Source: Clostridia bacterium (lineage in GTDB: Bacteria; Bacillota; Clostridia; Clostridiales; Clostridiaceae). From it: 5,614 nucleotides of DNA. The stretch lies in contig RZYZ01000140.1 in the NCBI GenBank assembly GCA_009930125.1, positions 1 to 5,614 of the forward strand, in the 5' to 3' direction. Each line of letters starts with the position of its first letter. Position 1 is the first letter of the stretch. The notes beneath the pieces were generated by a model, which made no database searches, was not told the DNA's origin, and saw nothing but the letters and a program-made list of their open reading frames with translations. The position numbers and the translations under genes are program-made. Below, one piece after another: positions 1 to 4,948 of this stretch.

Positions 1-69
1 GGCATCTTCTTCTGCGAATTTGATGGCCCTCGTGATCGAACCGTTACGGTTCATATCATGGGAGAATAG
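1..69 (+). CDS. C-terminal tail of an unidentified protein (5' truncated by window edge)
   Basis: Frame 1 is open from the window edge to a TAG at 67-69 and gives 22 residues ending in VTVHIMGE. The tail is followed 13 nt later by a plus-strand intrinsic terminator, which is what one expects behind a real gene end. I do not recognise the protein: too little is visible for a family call. The gene would be convergent with the 5S rRNA/tRNA operon. The opposite strand also has a short open frame here, but it has no ribosome binding site, so I prefer the plus-strand reading. Confidence 0.55.
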   Translation, partial: GIFFCEFDGPRDRTVTVHIMGE

Positions 70-82
70 CATTATAATTATG

Positions 83-110
83 AAACCGAAGGGAAATCCC
101 TTCGGTTTTT
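83..110 (+). terminator. Intrinsic terminator of the left-edge plus-strand gene
   Basis: An 11-bp perfect stem (83-93 pairing with 98-108, core CCGAAGGG / CCCTTCGG) closes a 4-nt AAAT loop. It is followed on the plus strand by T's at 106-110. On the minus strand only a short T run follows, so it works best for plus-strand transcripts. It lies just after the TAG at 67-69 and faces the end of the RNA operon. Confidence 0.8.
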
Positions 111-124
111 CTCTGGACAAAGTG

Positions 125-164
125 AAAAGTCCGGTTCCTACTTTGCGGTAGGAACCGGACTTTT
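125..164 (-). terminator. Terminator of the 5S rRNA-tRNA operon
   Basis: A perfect 16-bp inverted repeat (125-140 with 149-164, containing GTCCGGTTCCTA and its complement) encloses an 8-nt loop. It begins 4 nt beyond the CCA end of tRNA-Ala. The T's on the minus strand (TTTTC) are partly inside the stem. Because the repeat is symmetric and also ends in TTTT on the plus strand, it could stop transcription from both directions. Confidence 0.85.
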
Positions 165-168
165 CTTA

Positions 169-244
169 TGGTGGAGATAAAGAGACTCGAACTCTTGGCC
201 CCCTGCGTGCAAGGCAGGTGCTCTCCCAACTGAGCTATACCCCC
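169..244 (-). tRNA. tRNA-Ala (anticodon UGC)
   Basis: The minus strand folds into a complete 76-nt tRNA with an encoded CCA. The acceptor stem begins GGGGGTA, the D-arm has the TAGCTCAGTTGG pattern, the anticodon stem-loop reads CTGCCTTGCACGCAG with anticodon TGC, and the T-loop is TTCGAGT. The acceptor stem carries a G3-U70 wobble pair, the alanine identity element, which fits the anticodon. It lies 3 nt downstream of the preceding tRNA and just before the operon terminator. Confidence 0.97.
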
Positions 245-247
245 ATA

Positions 248-324
248 TGGTGGACCTTCAGGGACTCGAACCCCGGGCCGACCGGTTATGAGCCGGTTGC
301 TCTAACCAACTGAGCTAAAGATCC
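248..324 (-). tRNA. tRNA with CAU anticodon (elongator tRNA-Met, possibly tRNA-Ile2)
   Basis: A complete 77-nt cloverleaf with an encoded CCA is read on the minus strand: acceptor GGATCTT / AAGGTCC with one U4-G69 wobble, D-arm TAGCTCAGTTGGTTAGAGC, anticodon arm ACCGG-CTCATAA-CCGGT, and T-arm CGGGG-TTCGAGT-CCCTG. The first acceptor base is paired and the anticodon stem lacks the three G-C pairs of an initiator, so it is not initiator tRNA. A CAU tRNA of this type may be elongator Met, or Ile2 if TilS converts C34 to lysidine. The sequence alone does not settle this. It lies 5 nt after the 5S rRNA. Confidence 0.93.
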
Positions 325-329
325 AATAA

Positions 330-444
330 CTGGCGACAACCTACTTTCCCACAGGGCCTCCCCTGCAGTATCATGGGCTCTTTTAGGCTTAACCGTCGTG
401 TTCGGAATGGGAACGGGTGTAGCCCTAAAAGATATAGACACCAG
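330..444 (-). rRNA. rrf: 5S ribosomal RNA
   Basis: The minus strand shows a full-length 5S rRNA of about 115 nt. Its 5' end CTGGTGTC and 3' end GTCGCCAG form helix I. The conserved loop segments CACCCGTTCCCATTCCGAAC and GAAAGTAGGTTGTCGCCAG are present. The ends are set from helix I pairing and may be off by one or two bases. The usual partner, 23S rRNA, is missing on its 5' side. It is instead preceded by about 110 nt of AT-rich leader from a strong promoter, so it heads its own small RNA operon with two tRNAs. Confidence 0.96.
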
Positions 445-451
445 ATAATTT

Positions 452-480
452 GTAAATTACGATATAAATCGTTAATTTAC
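452..480 (-). repeat. AT-rich inverted repeat just upstream of the 5S rRNA
   Basis: A near-perfect hairpin (452-463 with 468-480, one bulged T, loop ATAA) ends 7 nt before the 5S 5' end. In this position it may be a processing stem or structural boundary in the 5S precursor. That role is inferred from position only. Confidence 0.6.
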
Positions 481-504
481 TATACAAAACGCGCATAACA
501 AGAA

Positions 505-527
505 TATTGTTTTCACGTATTGTTTTC
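505..527. repeat. Tandem 10-bp direct repeat in the 5S leader
   Basis: TATTGTTTTC occurs at 505-514 and again at 518-527, separated by ACG, giving a 13-nt period. It lies in the transcribed leader between the 5S promoter and the 5S gene. No function can be assigned. It could be a small duplication in AT-rich sequence. Confidence 0.6.
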
Positions 528-562
528 CAAAAATGTATGAATATATTTTCAGAACAATAATT

Positions 563-591
563 ATTATAAGTCCTGTACCCCTAACTGTCAA
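563..591 (-). promoter_or_regulatory. Consensus sigma-A promoter of the 5S rRNA-tRNA operon
   Basis: On the minus strand, TTGACA (591-586) and TATAAT (568-563) are both perfect hexamers separated by exactly 17 nt. Transcription should begin near position 556. No protein-coding start lies between here and the 5S rRNA, so the promoter serves the stable RNA operon. A perfect promoter fits a high-output rRNA/tRNA unit. Confidence 0.9.
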
Positions 592-632
592 CAGATTTTC
601 ATCTTTATTTGGCTGAATTCGCCTTTTATTTC

Positions 633-666
633 AGAGAGGGAATCTTCTCTTGGGGATTCCCTCTCT
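633..666 (-). terminator. Hairpin at the 3' end of the hyd operon (no U-tract)
   Basis: A perfect 12-bp inverted repeat (633-644 with 655-666, arm AGAGAGGGAATC) with a 10-nt loop lies 21 nt past the hydF stop codon. The minus-strand sequence after it reads GAAATAAAAG, so there is no U-run as in a classical intrinsic terminator. It may stabilise the 3' end or pause polymerase. Its terminator role is inferred from position. Confidence 0.55.
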
Positions 667-687
667 ACCTGTCTCCACCATTTTACT

Positions 688-1896
688 TCAACCCTGATTC
701 TCCAGGAAAAAACGGATACTTCTGTCCAGTATACCATTCATATGGGCGATGGCTATTCCGTAATTGGTCACCGGAATGCTTTTCTTCAGGCTCTTCTCTA
801 TACGACTTCTCATTTCCCTTTCGCTGAGCATGCACCCTCCACAGTGGATCACAAGATCAAAGTCTTCCTCCTGGATCTTGAACTGTGTCCCGGAAGAATG
901 GGTGAATCTGAATTCTTTTCCTGTATATTTCTCAATCCATAAAGGAAGCTTCACTGTTCCGATATCATCGCACTGTCTGTGATGCGTACACCCTTCCGAG
1001 ATGAGAATGGACGCATTCTCCTTCAGATGGGAAATGAGATGGGCACCTTTCACCGCCTCATGAAGATCTCCCTTATACCGGGCCATCAGGATGGAGAAGC
1101 TGGTCAGCTGGATGTCATCCGGAACCAAGTCCTTCACCTCTGAAAAGGCCTGACTGTCCGTGATCACGAGCCTTGGTTTCCTTCTTACGCTTTCCAGCGC
1201 ATCCTTCAGCTCCTCCACCTGAACCACAATGGCCTGAGCTCTGGCATCCAGAATCTCTCTTAGCACCTGCTGCTGAGGAAGGATGATTCTCCCTTTGGGT
1301 GCTGCGGAGTCTATGGGGACAACCAGAATGACGATATCCTTGGGTGAAAGAAGATCCGCCAGAATCCTTTTCTCCTTCTTCTCTCTGGACATGACTTTTC
1401 CCATGAGCTCCTTCAGTTCGTGGATGTTTTCCCGTGTCCTGGCACTGACAGGCAGGACCCACTCATTCTTCCTGTCTCCAGGAAGAGACGCAGATTCCTT
1501 TAGAAGATCCGTCTTATTCAGCACGATGATGTACGGAATCTTTTTTTCTTTCAGCGCATCGATCAGCTCCTCGTCTTCCTTTCCGATTCCTTCACAGGCG
1601 CTGATCACCACCAGCGCCAGATCCGACTTATCCAGAACATTACGGGTTCTCTCGATTCTCATTCTCCCCAGTTCTCCCTGATCGTCCAGACCGGGGGTAT
1701 CCATCATGACCACTGGTCCAAGAGGAAGCAGTTCCATGGCTTTTAAGACCGGGTCTGTGGTGGTGCCTCTGATTTCTGAAACGATGGACAGATCCTGGTC
1801 TGTGATGGCATTGATGATGCTTGATTTTCCTGAATTGATCCGACCGAATATGCCGATGTGGAGTCTTTCTCCTCCGGGTGTGCTCTGAAATCCCAT
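688..1896 (-). CDS. hydF: [FeFe]-hydrogenase H-cluster maturation GTPase HydF
   Basis: HydF is the cytoplasmic GTPase scaffold on which the [2Fe] subcluster of the H-cluster is assembled and from which it is passed to apo-HydA. The 402-residue product has the family's normal length. The N-terminal G domain shows G1 GRINSGKS (18-25), the TTTD switch I (45-48), G3 DTPG (66-69), G4 NKTD (127-130) and G5 SA (151-152). A middle dimerisation region follows. The C-terminal cluster domain has CTH (303-305) and HCGGC (351-355), matching the HydF CxH...HCxxC iron-sulfur site with all three cysteines present. The start at 1896 gives the usual MxxxxPxGERLHIGIFGR beginning and has an AAGGAAGGG site (1914-1906) 9 nt upstream. 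It is the last gene of the operon, 20 nt after hydG. The gene looks intact. Confidence 0.96.
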   Translation of the reverse strand: MGFQSTPGGERLHIGIFGRINSGKSSIINAITDQDLSIVSEIRGTTTDPVLKAMELLPLGPVVMMDTPGLDDQGELGRMRIERTRNVLDKSDLALVVISACEGIGKEDEELIDALKEKKIPYIIVLNKTDLLKESASLPGDRKNEWVLPVSARTRENIHELKELMGKVMSREKKEKRILADLLSPKDIVILVVPIDSAAPKGRIILPQQQVLREILDARAQAIVVQVEELKDALESVRRKPRLVITDSQAFSEVKDLVPDDIQLTSFSILMARYKGDLHEAVKGAHLISHLKENASILISEGCTHHRQCDDIGTVKLPLWIEKYTGKEFRFTHSSGTQFKIQEEDFDLVIHCGGCMLSEREMRSRIEKSLKKSIPVTNYGIAIAHMNGILDRSIRFFLENQG

Positions 1897-1916
1897 TTTA
1901 TTTCACCCTTCCTTCT

Positions 1917-3335
1917 TTAAAATCTGAAATCTCTTTTACCCGCGCCGGTTTCCATGAGATTCTCAATCGCTCTTTCCTTCACTCTTGGATTCGTGATTTT
2001 ATGCACTTCCTTCTCAATCATCTGCTCCCCAAGTATTCTCGTTTCTTCGCTGGCATAATCCATCAGGTATTCCTTCAGCGTGATCAGTGCATTGGGATGA
2101 CAGCAGTTGATGATCTGTCCGCTTTTCAGAAGCATCATGAAACGGTCTCCGGTTCTTCCCTCTCTGTAGCAGGCAGTGCAGAAACTTGGAATATGTCCCA
2201 TTTCCATGAGCCATTTCACGATCTCATCCAGTGTTCTTTTATCGCTCACATCAAACTGTTCGGATTTGTCCTCATCCAGTTCCGGCAGAACATATCCGCC
2301 CACACTGGTTCTGGACCCTCCGCTGATCTGAGAGACGCCCAGCTTAAGCACTTTCTCCCTGCAGGACTGGCTTTCTCTGGTGGAAATGATCATGCCCGTA
2401 TAGGGAACTGCGATTCGGATGCAGGCTACAATCTTGGCGAAGGTTTCATCATCGATGCCGTTTTCGAAGGCATCCGCATCGATGTCATCTGCATGTCTGA
2501 TTCTTGGCACACTTAACGTATGCGGTCCTACACCAAAGGTTTCCTCCAGATGTTCCGCATGCATGAGAAGCCCCGTAAACTCGTATTTAAACCGTTCCAG
2601 TCCGAAGAGAACACCAAGTCCAACATCATCGATGCCGCCTTCCATGGCACGGTCCATGGCTTCTGTATGGTATTTGTAGTTGTGTTTCGGACCCGTAGGA
2701 TGAAGCGCTTCGTAGCTTTCCTTGTGATAGGTCTCCTGGAAGAGGATGTAGGTTCCGATGCCTGCTTCCGCAAGTTTTCTGTAGTTCTCCACCGTGGTGG
2801 CCGCGATGTTCACATTCACTCTTCGTATGACACCATTCTTGTGCTTCACATCATAGATGGTTCGGATGCTTTCCAGCACATATTCAATGGGACTGTTCAC
2901 CGGGTCTTCTCCTGTCTCAAGGGCGAGACGCTTATGTCCCATGTCCTGAAGGGCCATGACTTCTCTTCTGATTTCCTCCTGGGAGAGCTTCTTCCTCGCA
3001 ATATGCTTGTTCTTCAGATGATACGGACAGTATACACATCCGTTGACGCAGTAGTTGGACAGATAAAGGGGTGCGAACATGACGATTCTGTTTCCATAGA
3101 ATCTTTCTTTGATCTCTTCCGCCAGAGCATAGATCTCCTCATTGAGATCTTCAAAAGCGCACTCCAGAAGGATGGCCGCTTCTCTGTGGTGCAGTCCTTT
3201 GCCTTCCCTTGCCTTTTCGATGAGTGCTTTCACCACAGCGCGGTCCTTGGCCTGCGCCTGTGCGTAGTCCAGCGTCTTCAGGATCTCTTCGTGACTGATG
3301 AATTCTTCCGCATTTCTTGATTTCACATTATACAT
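1917..3335 (-). CDS. hydG: [FeFe]-hydrogenase radical SAM maturase HydG (tyrosine lyase)
   Basis: HydG is a radical S-adenosylmethionine enzyme that cleaves tyrosine to p-cresol and dehydroglycine, then releases CO and cyanide on a second iron-sulfur cluster to give Fe(CO)2(CN) units for the H-cluster. At 472 residues it has the normal family length. The radical SAM cluster motif CVNGCVYC gives C96, C100 and C103. The C-terminal auxiliary cluster motif CX2CX22C is present as C386, C389 and C412. H272 in the GPHTLSVPRIRHADD segment probably corresponds to the histidine that holds the fifth 'dangler' iron. ThiH is the nearest relative, but it lacks this C-terminal cluster domain. An AAGGAAGG site (3351-3344), overlapping the last hydE codons, lies 8 nt before the ATG. 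Only 5 nt separate the two genes, which suggests translational coupling. Confidence 0.97.
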   Translation of the reverse strand: MYNVKSRNAEEFISHEEILKTLDYAQAQAKDRAVVKALIEKAREGKGLHHREAAILLECAFEDLNEEIYALAEEIKERFYGNRIVMFAPLYLSNYCVNGCVYCPYHLKNKHIARKKLSQEEIRREVMALQDMGHKRLALETGEDPVNSPIEYVLESIRTIYDVKHKNGVIRRVNVNIAATTVENYRKLAEAGIGTYILFQETYHKESYEALHPTGPKHNYKYHTEAMDRAMEGGIDDVGLGVLFGLERFKYEFTGLLMHAEHLEETFGVGPHTLSVPRIRHADDIDADAFENGIDDETFAKIVACIRIAVPYTGMIISTRESQSCREKVLKLGVSQISGGSRTSVGGYVLPELDEDKSEQFDVSDKRTLDEIVKWLMEMGHIPSFCTACYREGRTGDRFMMLLKSGQIINCCHPNALITLKEYLMDYASEETRILGEQMIEKEVHKITNPRVKERAIENLMETGAGKRDFRF

Positions 3336-3340
3336 TGCTG

Positions 3341-4438
3341 CTACCTTCCTTCTTTCTTTCTTAATGGAGTATCTGCTGCATCTTCTGATATTCTGGAGAG
3401 GTGATCTCCTCTGTCCACCACCACCTGAAATCCGATCGTCTCCATGGATTCCTTCAGAAGGTGAAGACTTTCGGCGGCCTCTGATCCTGTATAGGCTTTA
3501 TTGTCATACAGCATGTATTTTTTTCTTACATTCATGGGAGACAGATTCGGCATCACCACATTGGCTCCTGAGAGGATGCCCAGTTCCCTGCCTGCTGCAT
3601 CCGCAGTGCCGAGGGATGTGGTCGCCGGAATCAGCGCTTCCGGCAGCATGATACGGATGAGTGCGAGCATGAAGAGTGTCAGTGGCACAGAGCCGCTGGA
3701 ACAGTCACTGAAAATGGAATCCTTGTGTGGGATGAACGGTCCGATGCCCACCATTTCAGGCTGCAGGTCATGTATCAGAACCATATCCTTCGCAAGAGAC
3801 CTGCTCGTCTGATGCGGTGAACCCACCATGAAGCCTGTGCCCACCTGATATCCGATTTCTTTGAGCGTATAGAGATGGGCAGTTCTTGCGGCCAGCTCAT
3901 TCCCTTCTGGATGAAGCTTTCTGAAATGCTCTTCTTCTGCCGTCTCATGACGAAGAAGATATCTGTTTGCACCGGCATGGTAGAGCTTCCGATAGCTGTC
4001 TCTGCTTCGTTCCCCCAATGACAACGTGATGGCACAGTCCGGATAGGACTGTCTGATTCTTCCGATCATCTTCACCAGACGCTCATCCGTGAAATAGGGG
4101 TCTTCTCCCCCCTGAAGGACAAAGGTTCTGAATCCCAGTTCATATCCTGTTCTGCAGCAGGAAAGAACCTCCTCTTCTGTAAGACGATACCGCTGCGCAT
4201 TTCTGTTTCCGTTTCTGATGCCGCAGTAGAAACAGTCCCGTCTGCAGTAACTGGTCAGCTCTATCAGTCCTCTGATGTAGATTCTCTTTCCATAGGTTTC
4301 TTCCAGCAGGTCTCCTGCAAGGGATCTTGCCAATTGCAGTTCCTCTTCCGTATGGCTCTCGATGAGTTCTCTGAATTCCGATTCCTTCAGTACATGTTCT
4401 CTTGCAAGTTTCCTTATGAGCATTTCGTTTCTCTTCAT
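3341..4438 (-). CDS. hydE: [FeFe]-hydrogenase radical SAM maturase HydE
   Basis: HydE is a radical SAM enzyme of the H-cluster pathway. It acts on the HydG-derived iron-cysteine complex and leads to the azadithiolate-bridged di-iron precursor. The 365-residue length is normal. The SAM cluster motif CRRDCFYC places C65, C69 and C72 in the CX3CX2C arrangement, followed by a GGEDP motif, as in the BioB/HydE/PylB group. The C-terminal quarter (RKKYMLYDNKAYTGSEAAES and beyond) contains no cysteines, so the optional second cluster seen in Thermotoga HydE is absent. That cluster is known to be dispensable. The ATG at 4438 overlaps the stop of the upstream regulator gene as ATGA and has an AAGGAG site (4449-4444) 5 nt upstream. 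BioB and PylB are the main alternatives, but the operon context makes HydE clear. Confidence 0.96.
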   Translation of the reverse strand: MKRNEMLIRKLAREHVLKESEFRELIESHTEEELQLARSLAGDLLEETYGKRIYIRGLIELTSYCRRDCFYCGIRNGNRNAQRYRLTEEEVLSCCRTGYELGFRTFVLQGGEDPYFTDERLVKMIGRIRQSYPDCAITLSLGERSRDSYRKLYHAGANRYLLRHETAEEEHFRKLHPEGNELAARTAHLYTLKEIGYQVGTGFMVGSPHQTSRSLAKDMVLIHDLQPEMVGIGPFIPHKDSIFSDCSSGSVPLTLFMLALIRIMLPEALIPATTSLGTADAAGRELGILSGANVVMPNLSPMNVRKKYMLYDNKAYTGSEAAESLHLLKESMETIGFQVVVDRGDHLSRISEDAADTPLRKKEGR

Positions 4439-4695
4439 AGAGACTCCTTTTTGCTTTTCGCATAGATGGTCTTGGAGGAAACACCGGGAAGCATCCCCAG
4501 TTTTCCTGATAGGGTACTGATGACATCCATGGGCGCATCCACTGCGACGGATATGATGTTCATGTTCTTTTCTCGGTAGGGAATCCCCATTCGTCCGATG
4601 ACATATTCTCCATATTCATGCAGAATCCGGTTGAGTTTCTCGGCGGATTCATACTGCTCCACAACAATTCCAATAAGTGCAACTCGCTTCTCCAT
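4435..4695 (-). CDS. TM1266-family putative iron-only hydrogenase system regulator
   Basis: This 86-residue protein matches the small TM1266 family, which is found next to [FeFe]-hydrogenase maturation genes and has an ACT/NikR-C-like ferredoxin fold. Typical segments are VALIGIVVEQYESAEKLN near the N-terminus, GRMGIPYREK in the middle and IISVAVDAP...LSGKLGMLPGV in the second half. It has no DNA-binding domain, so 'regulator' is the family's name, not a proven role. An ATG at 4740 would add 15 residues read through a terminator hairpin. I chose the ATG at 4695 because GGAGG (4705-4701) sits 5 nt before it and the family normally begins MxxRVAxIGI. It is the first full gene of the hyd operon and overlaps hydE by 4 nt. 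Its expression probably depends on the attenuator just upstream. Confidence 0.9.
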   Translation of the reverse strand: MEKRVALIGIVVEQYESAEKLNRILHEYGEYVIGRMGIPYREKNMNIISVAVDAPMDVISTLSGKLGMLPGVSSKTIYAKSKKESL

Positions 4696-4707
4696 CTCTT
4701 CCTCCAT

Positions 4708-4731
4708 AAAAAAATGCGCCACAAGGCGCAC
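4708..4731 (-). terminator. Leader terminator (attenuator) in front of the hyd operon
   Basis: On the minus strand, TGCGCC-TTGT-GGCGCA forms a 6-bp GC-rich stem (4730-4725 with 4720-4715), extended by a G.U pair, followed at once by seven U's (4714-4708). It lies between the promoter and the operon's first ribosome binding site, so it can only act as a conditional terminator. The 5' arm plus two bases (4730-4723, TGCGCCTT) is perfectly complementary to the earlier leader segment AAGGCGCA (4758-4751). That gives a competing 8-bp antiterminator. Confidence 0.8.
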
Positions 4732-4840
4732 AAAAATCATCCTTCAATCCTGCGCCTTTTCCATCGGGATTTCCCTCTGGGTGAGTACCAGTTCTACTTT
4801 AAGGTTTGAAGAAAGGTAAACCCTCGCTTCGCACCTTTTT
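4715..4840 (-). promoter_or_regulatory. Structured leader RNA of the hyd operon (candidate riboswitch or attenuator)
   Basis: About 130 nt of transcribed leader precede the TM1266-like gene. Visible pairings in order are: AGGGTTT/AAACCTT (4824-4818 with 4807-4801); CCA-GA-GGG/CCC-GA-TGG (4780-4773 with 4768-4761), with a loop of AAAT and a tandem G.A internal loop; a longer-range CTTCAAACC/GGATTGAAG match (4811-4803 with 4750-4742, 8 of 9 paired); the antiterminator AAGGCGCA/TGCGCCTT; and the terminator. Several of these exclude each other, as in a switching RNA. I do not recognise the consensus of a known riboswitch class. The ligand or signal is unknown. Confidence 0.6.
4744..4764 (-). CDS. 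Candidate leader mini-ORF (MEKAQD)
   Basis: ATG at 4764 opens a six-codon frame, MEKAQD, ending in TGA at 4746-4744. A purine-rich GAGGG (4777-4773) sits 8 nt before the ATG. Codons 2 to 5 coincide with the antiterminator arm AAGGCGCA, so a ribosome here would block that arm and favour the terminator. Both GAGGG and the ATG are inside the tandem G.A hairpin at 4780-4761. Six codons can arise by chance, so translation is only a hypothesis. Confidence 0.3.
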   Translation of the reverse strand: MEKAQD

Positions 4841-4841
4841 C

Positions 4842-4852
4842 ATCATATCATA
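4842..4852 (-). promoter_or_regulatory. Probable extended -10 promoter of the hyd operon
   Basis: Two overlapping TATGAT hexamers (4852-4847 and 4847-4842) are read on the minus strand. The downstream one carries the extended -10 form TGATATGAT. No good -35 hexamer stands 17 nt upstream. Transcription would start near 4835, at the beginning of the structured leader. A second extended -10 candidate, TGATATAAA, lies at 4873-4865 and would serve equally well. Confidence 0.45.
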
Positions 4853-4856
4853 TTTA

Positions 4857-4874
4857 TTGTTAATTTTATATCAT
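4857..4874. promoter_or_regulatory. Possible Rex operator overlapping the hyd promoter region
   Basis: TTGTTAA (4857-4863) is a perfect match to one half of the clostridial Rex operator TTGTTAANNNNTTAACAA. The other half (ATATCAT, 4868-4874) matches at 4 of 7 positions. It covers one -10 candidate and lies just upstream of the other. Rex senses NADH/NAD and controls fermentation and hydrogen genes in many Clostridia. The region is very AT-rich, so a chance match is quite possible. Confidence 0.25.
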
Positions 4875-4904
4875 AATTAGAAATTTTTGAGCCTTCTTTT
4901 CCAT

Positions 4905-4940
4905 AAAAAAATCTCCGTTTCATCATCAGAAAGGAGATTT
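4905..4940 (-). terminator. Intrinsic terminator of the deacetylase gene
   Basis: Eight base pairs, AAATCTCC (4940-4933) with GGAGATTT (4916-4909), close a 16-nt loop and are followed by a run of seven U's (4911-4905, partly in the stem). It begins 8 nt after the deacetylase stop codon and separates that gene from the hyd operon. Confidence 0.85.
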
Positions 4941-4948
4941 CATCATCA

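Noticed and set aside
1..54. Minus-strand open frame starting ATGAACCGT and running off the left edge
   Set aside because: It has no ribosome binding site, and the plus-strand reading is better because a stop codon is followed by a plus-oriented terminator.
484..489. TATAGT as a second (P2) promoter for the 5S operon
   Set aside because: There is no -35 hexamer at a suitable distance and no extended -10 TGn element.
546..556. boxA-like TGTTCTGAAAA downstream of the 5S promoter
   Set aside because: It lies at or next to the expected transcription start, and two bases are missing relative to the rrn boxA pattern, so it is unlikely to work as an antitermination site.
611..623. Small palindrome around GGCTGAATTCGCC past the hydF hairpin
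   Set aside because: Only three GC pairs hold it, with a central mismatch, so it cannot be supported as a terminator.
445..687. Search for 23S rRNA or a small gene between 5S and hydF
   Set aside because: The region holds only the RNA-operon promoter, AT-rich leader repeats and the hydF 3' hairpin. The 72-codon plus-strand frame at 609-827 overlaps hydF and lacks a ribosome binding site.
1878..3320. Long plus-strand open frames (212 and 266 codons) opposite hydG
   Set aside because: They are antisense shadows of a clearly conserved radical SAM gene, have no recognisable motifs or ribosome binding sites, and have unnatural composition.
4801..4838. Resemblance of AGGTGCGAA in the hyd leader to the 5' part of the lysine riboswitch
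   Set aside because: The rest of the lysine aptamer core is missing, the leader is too short, and the downstream genes have no link to lysine.
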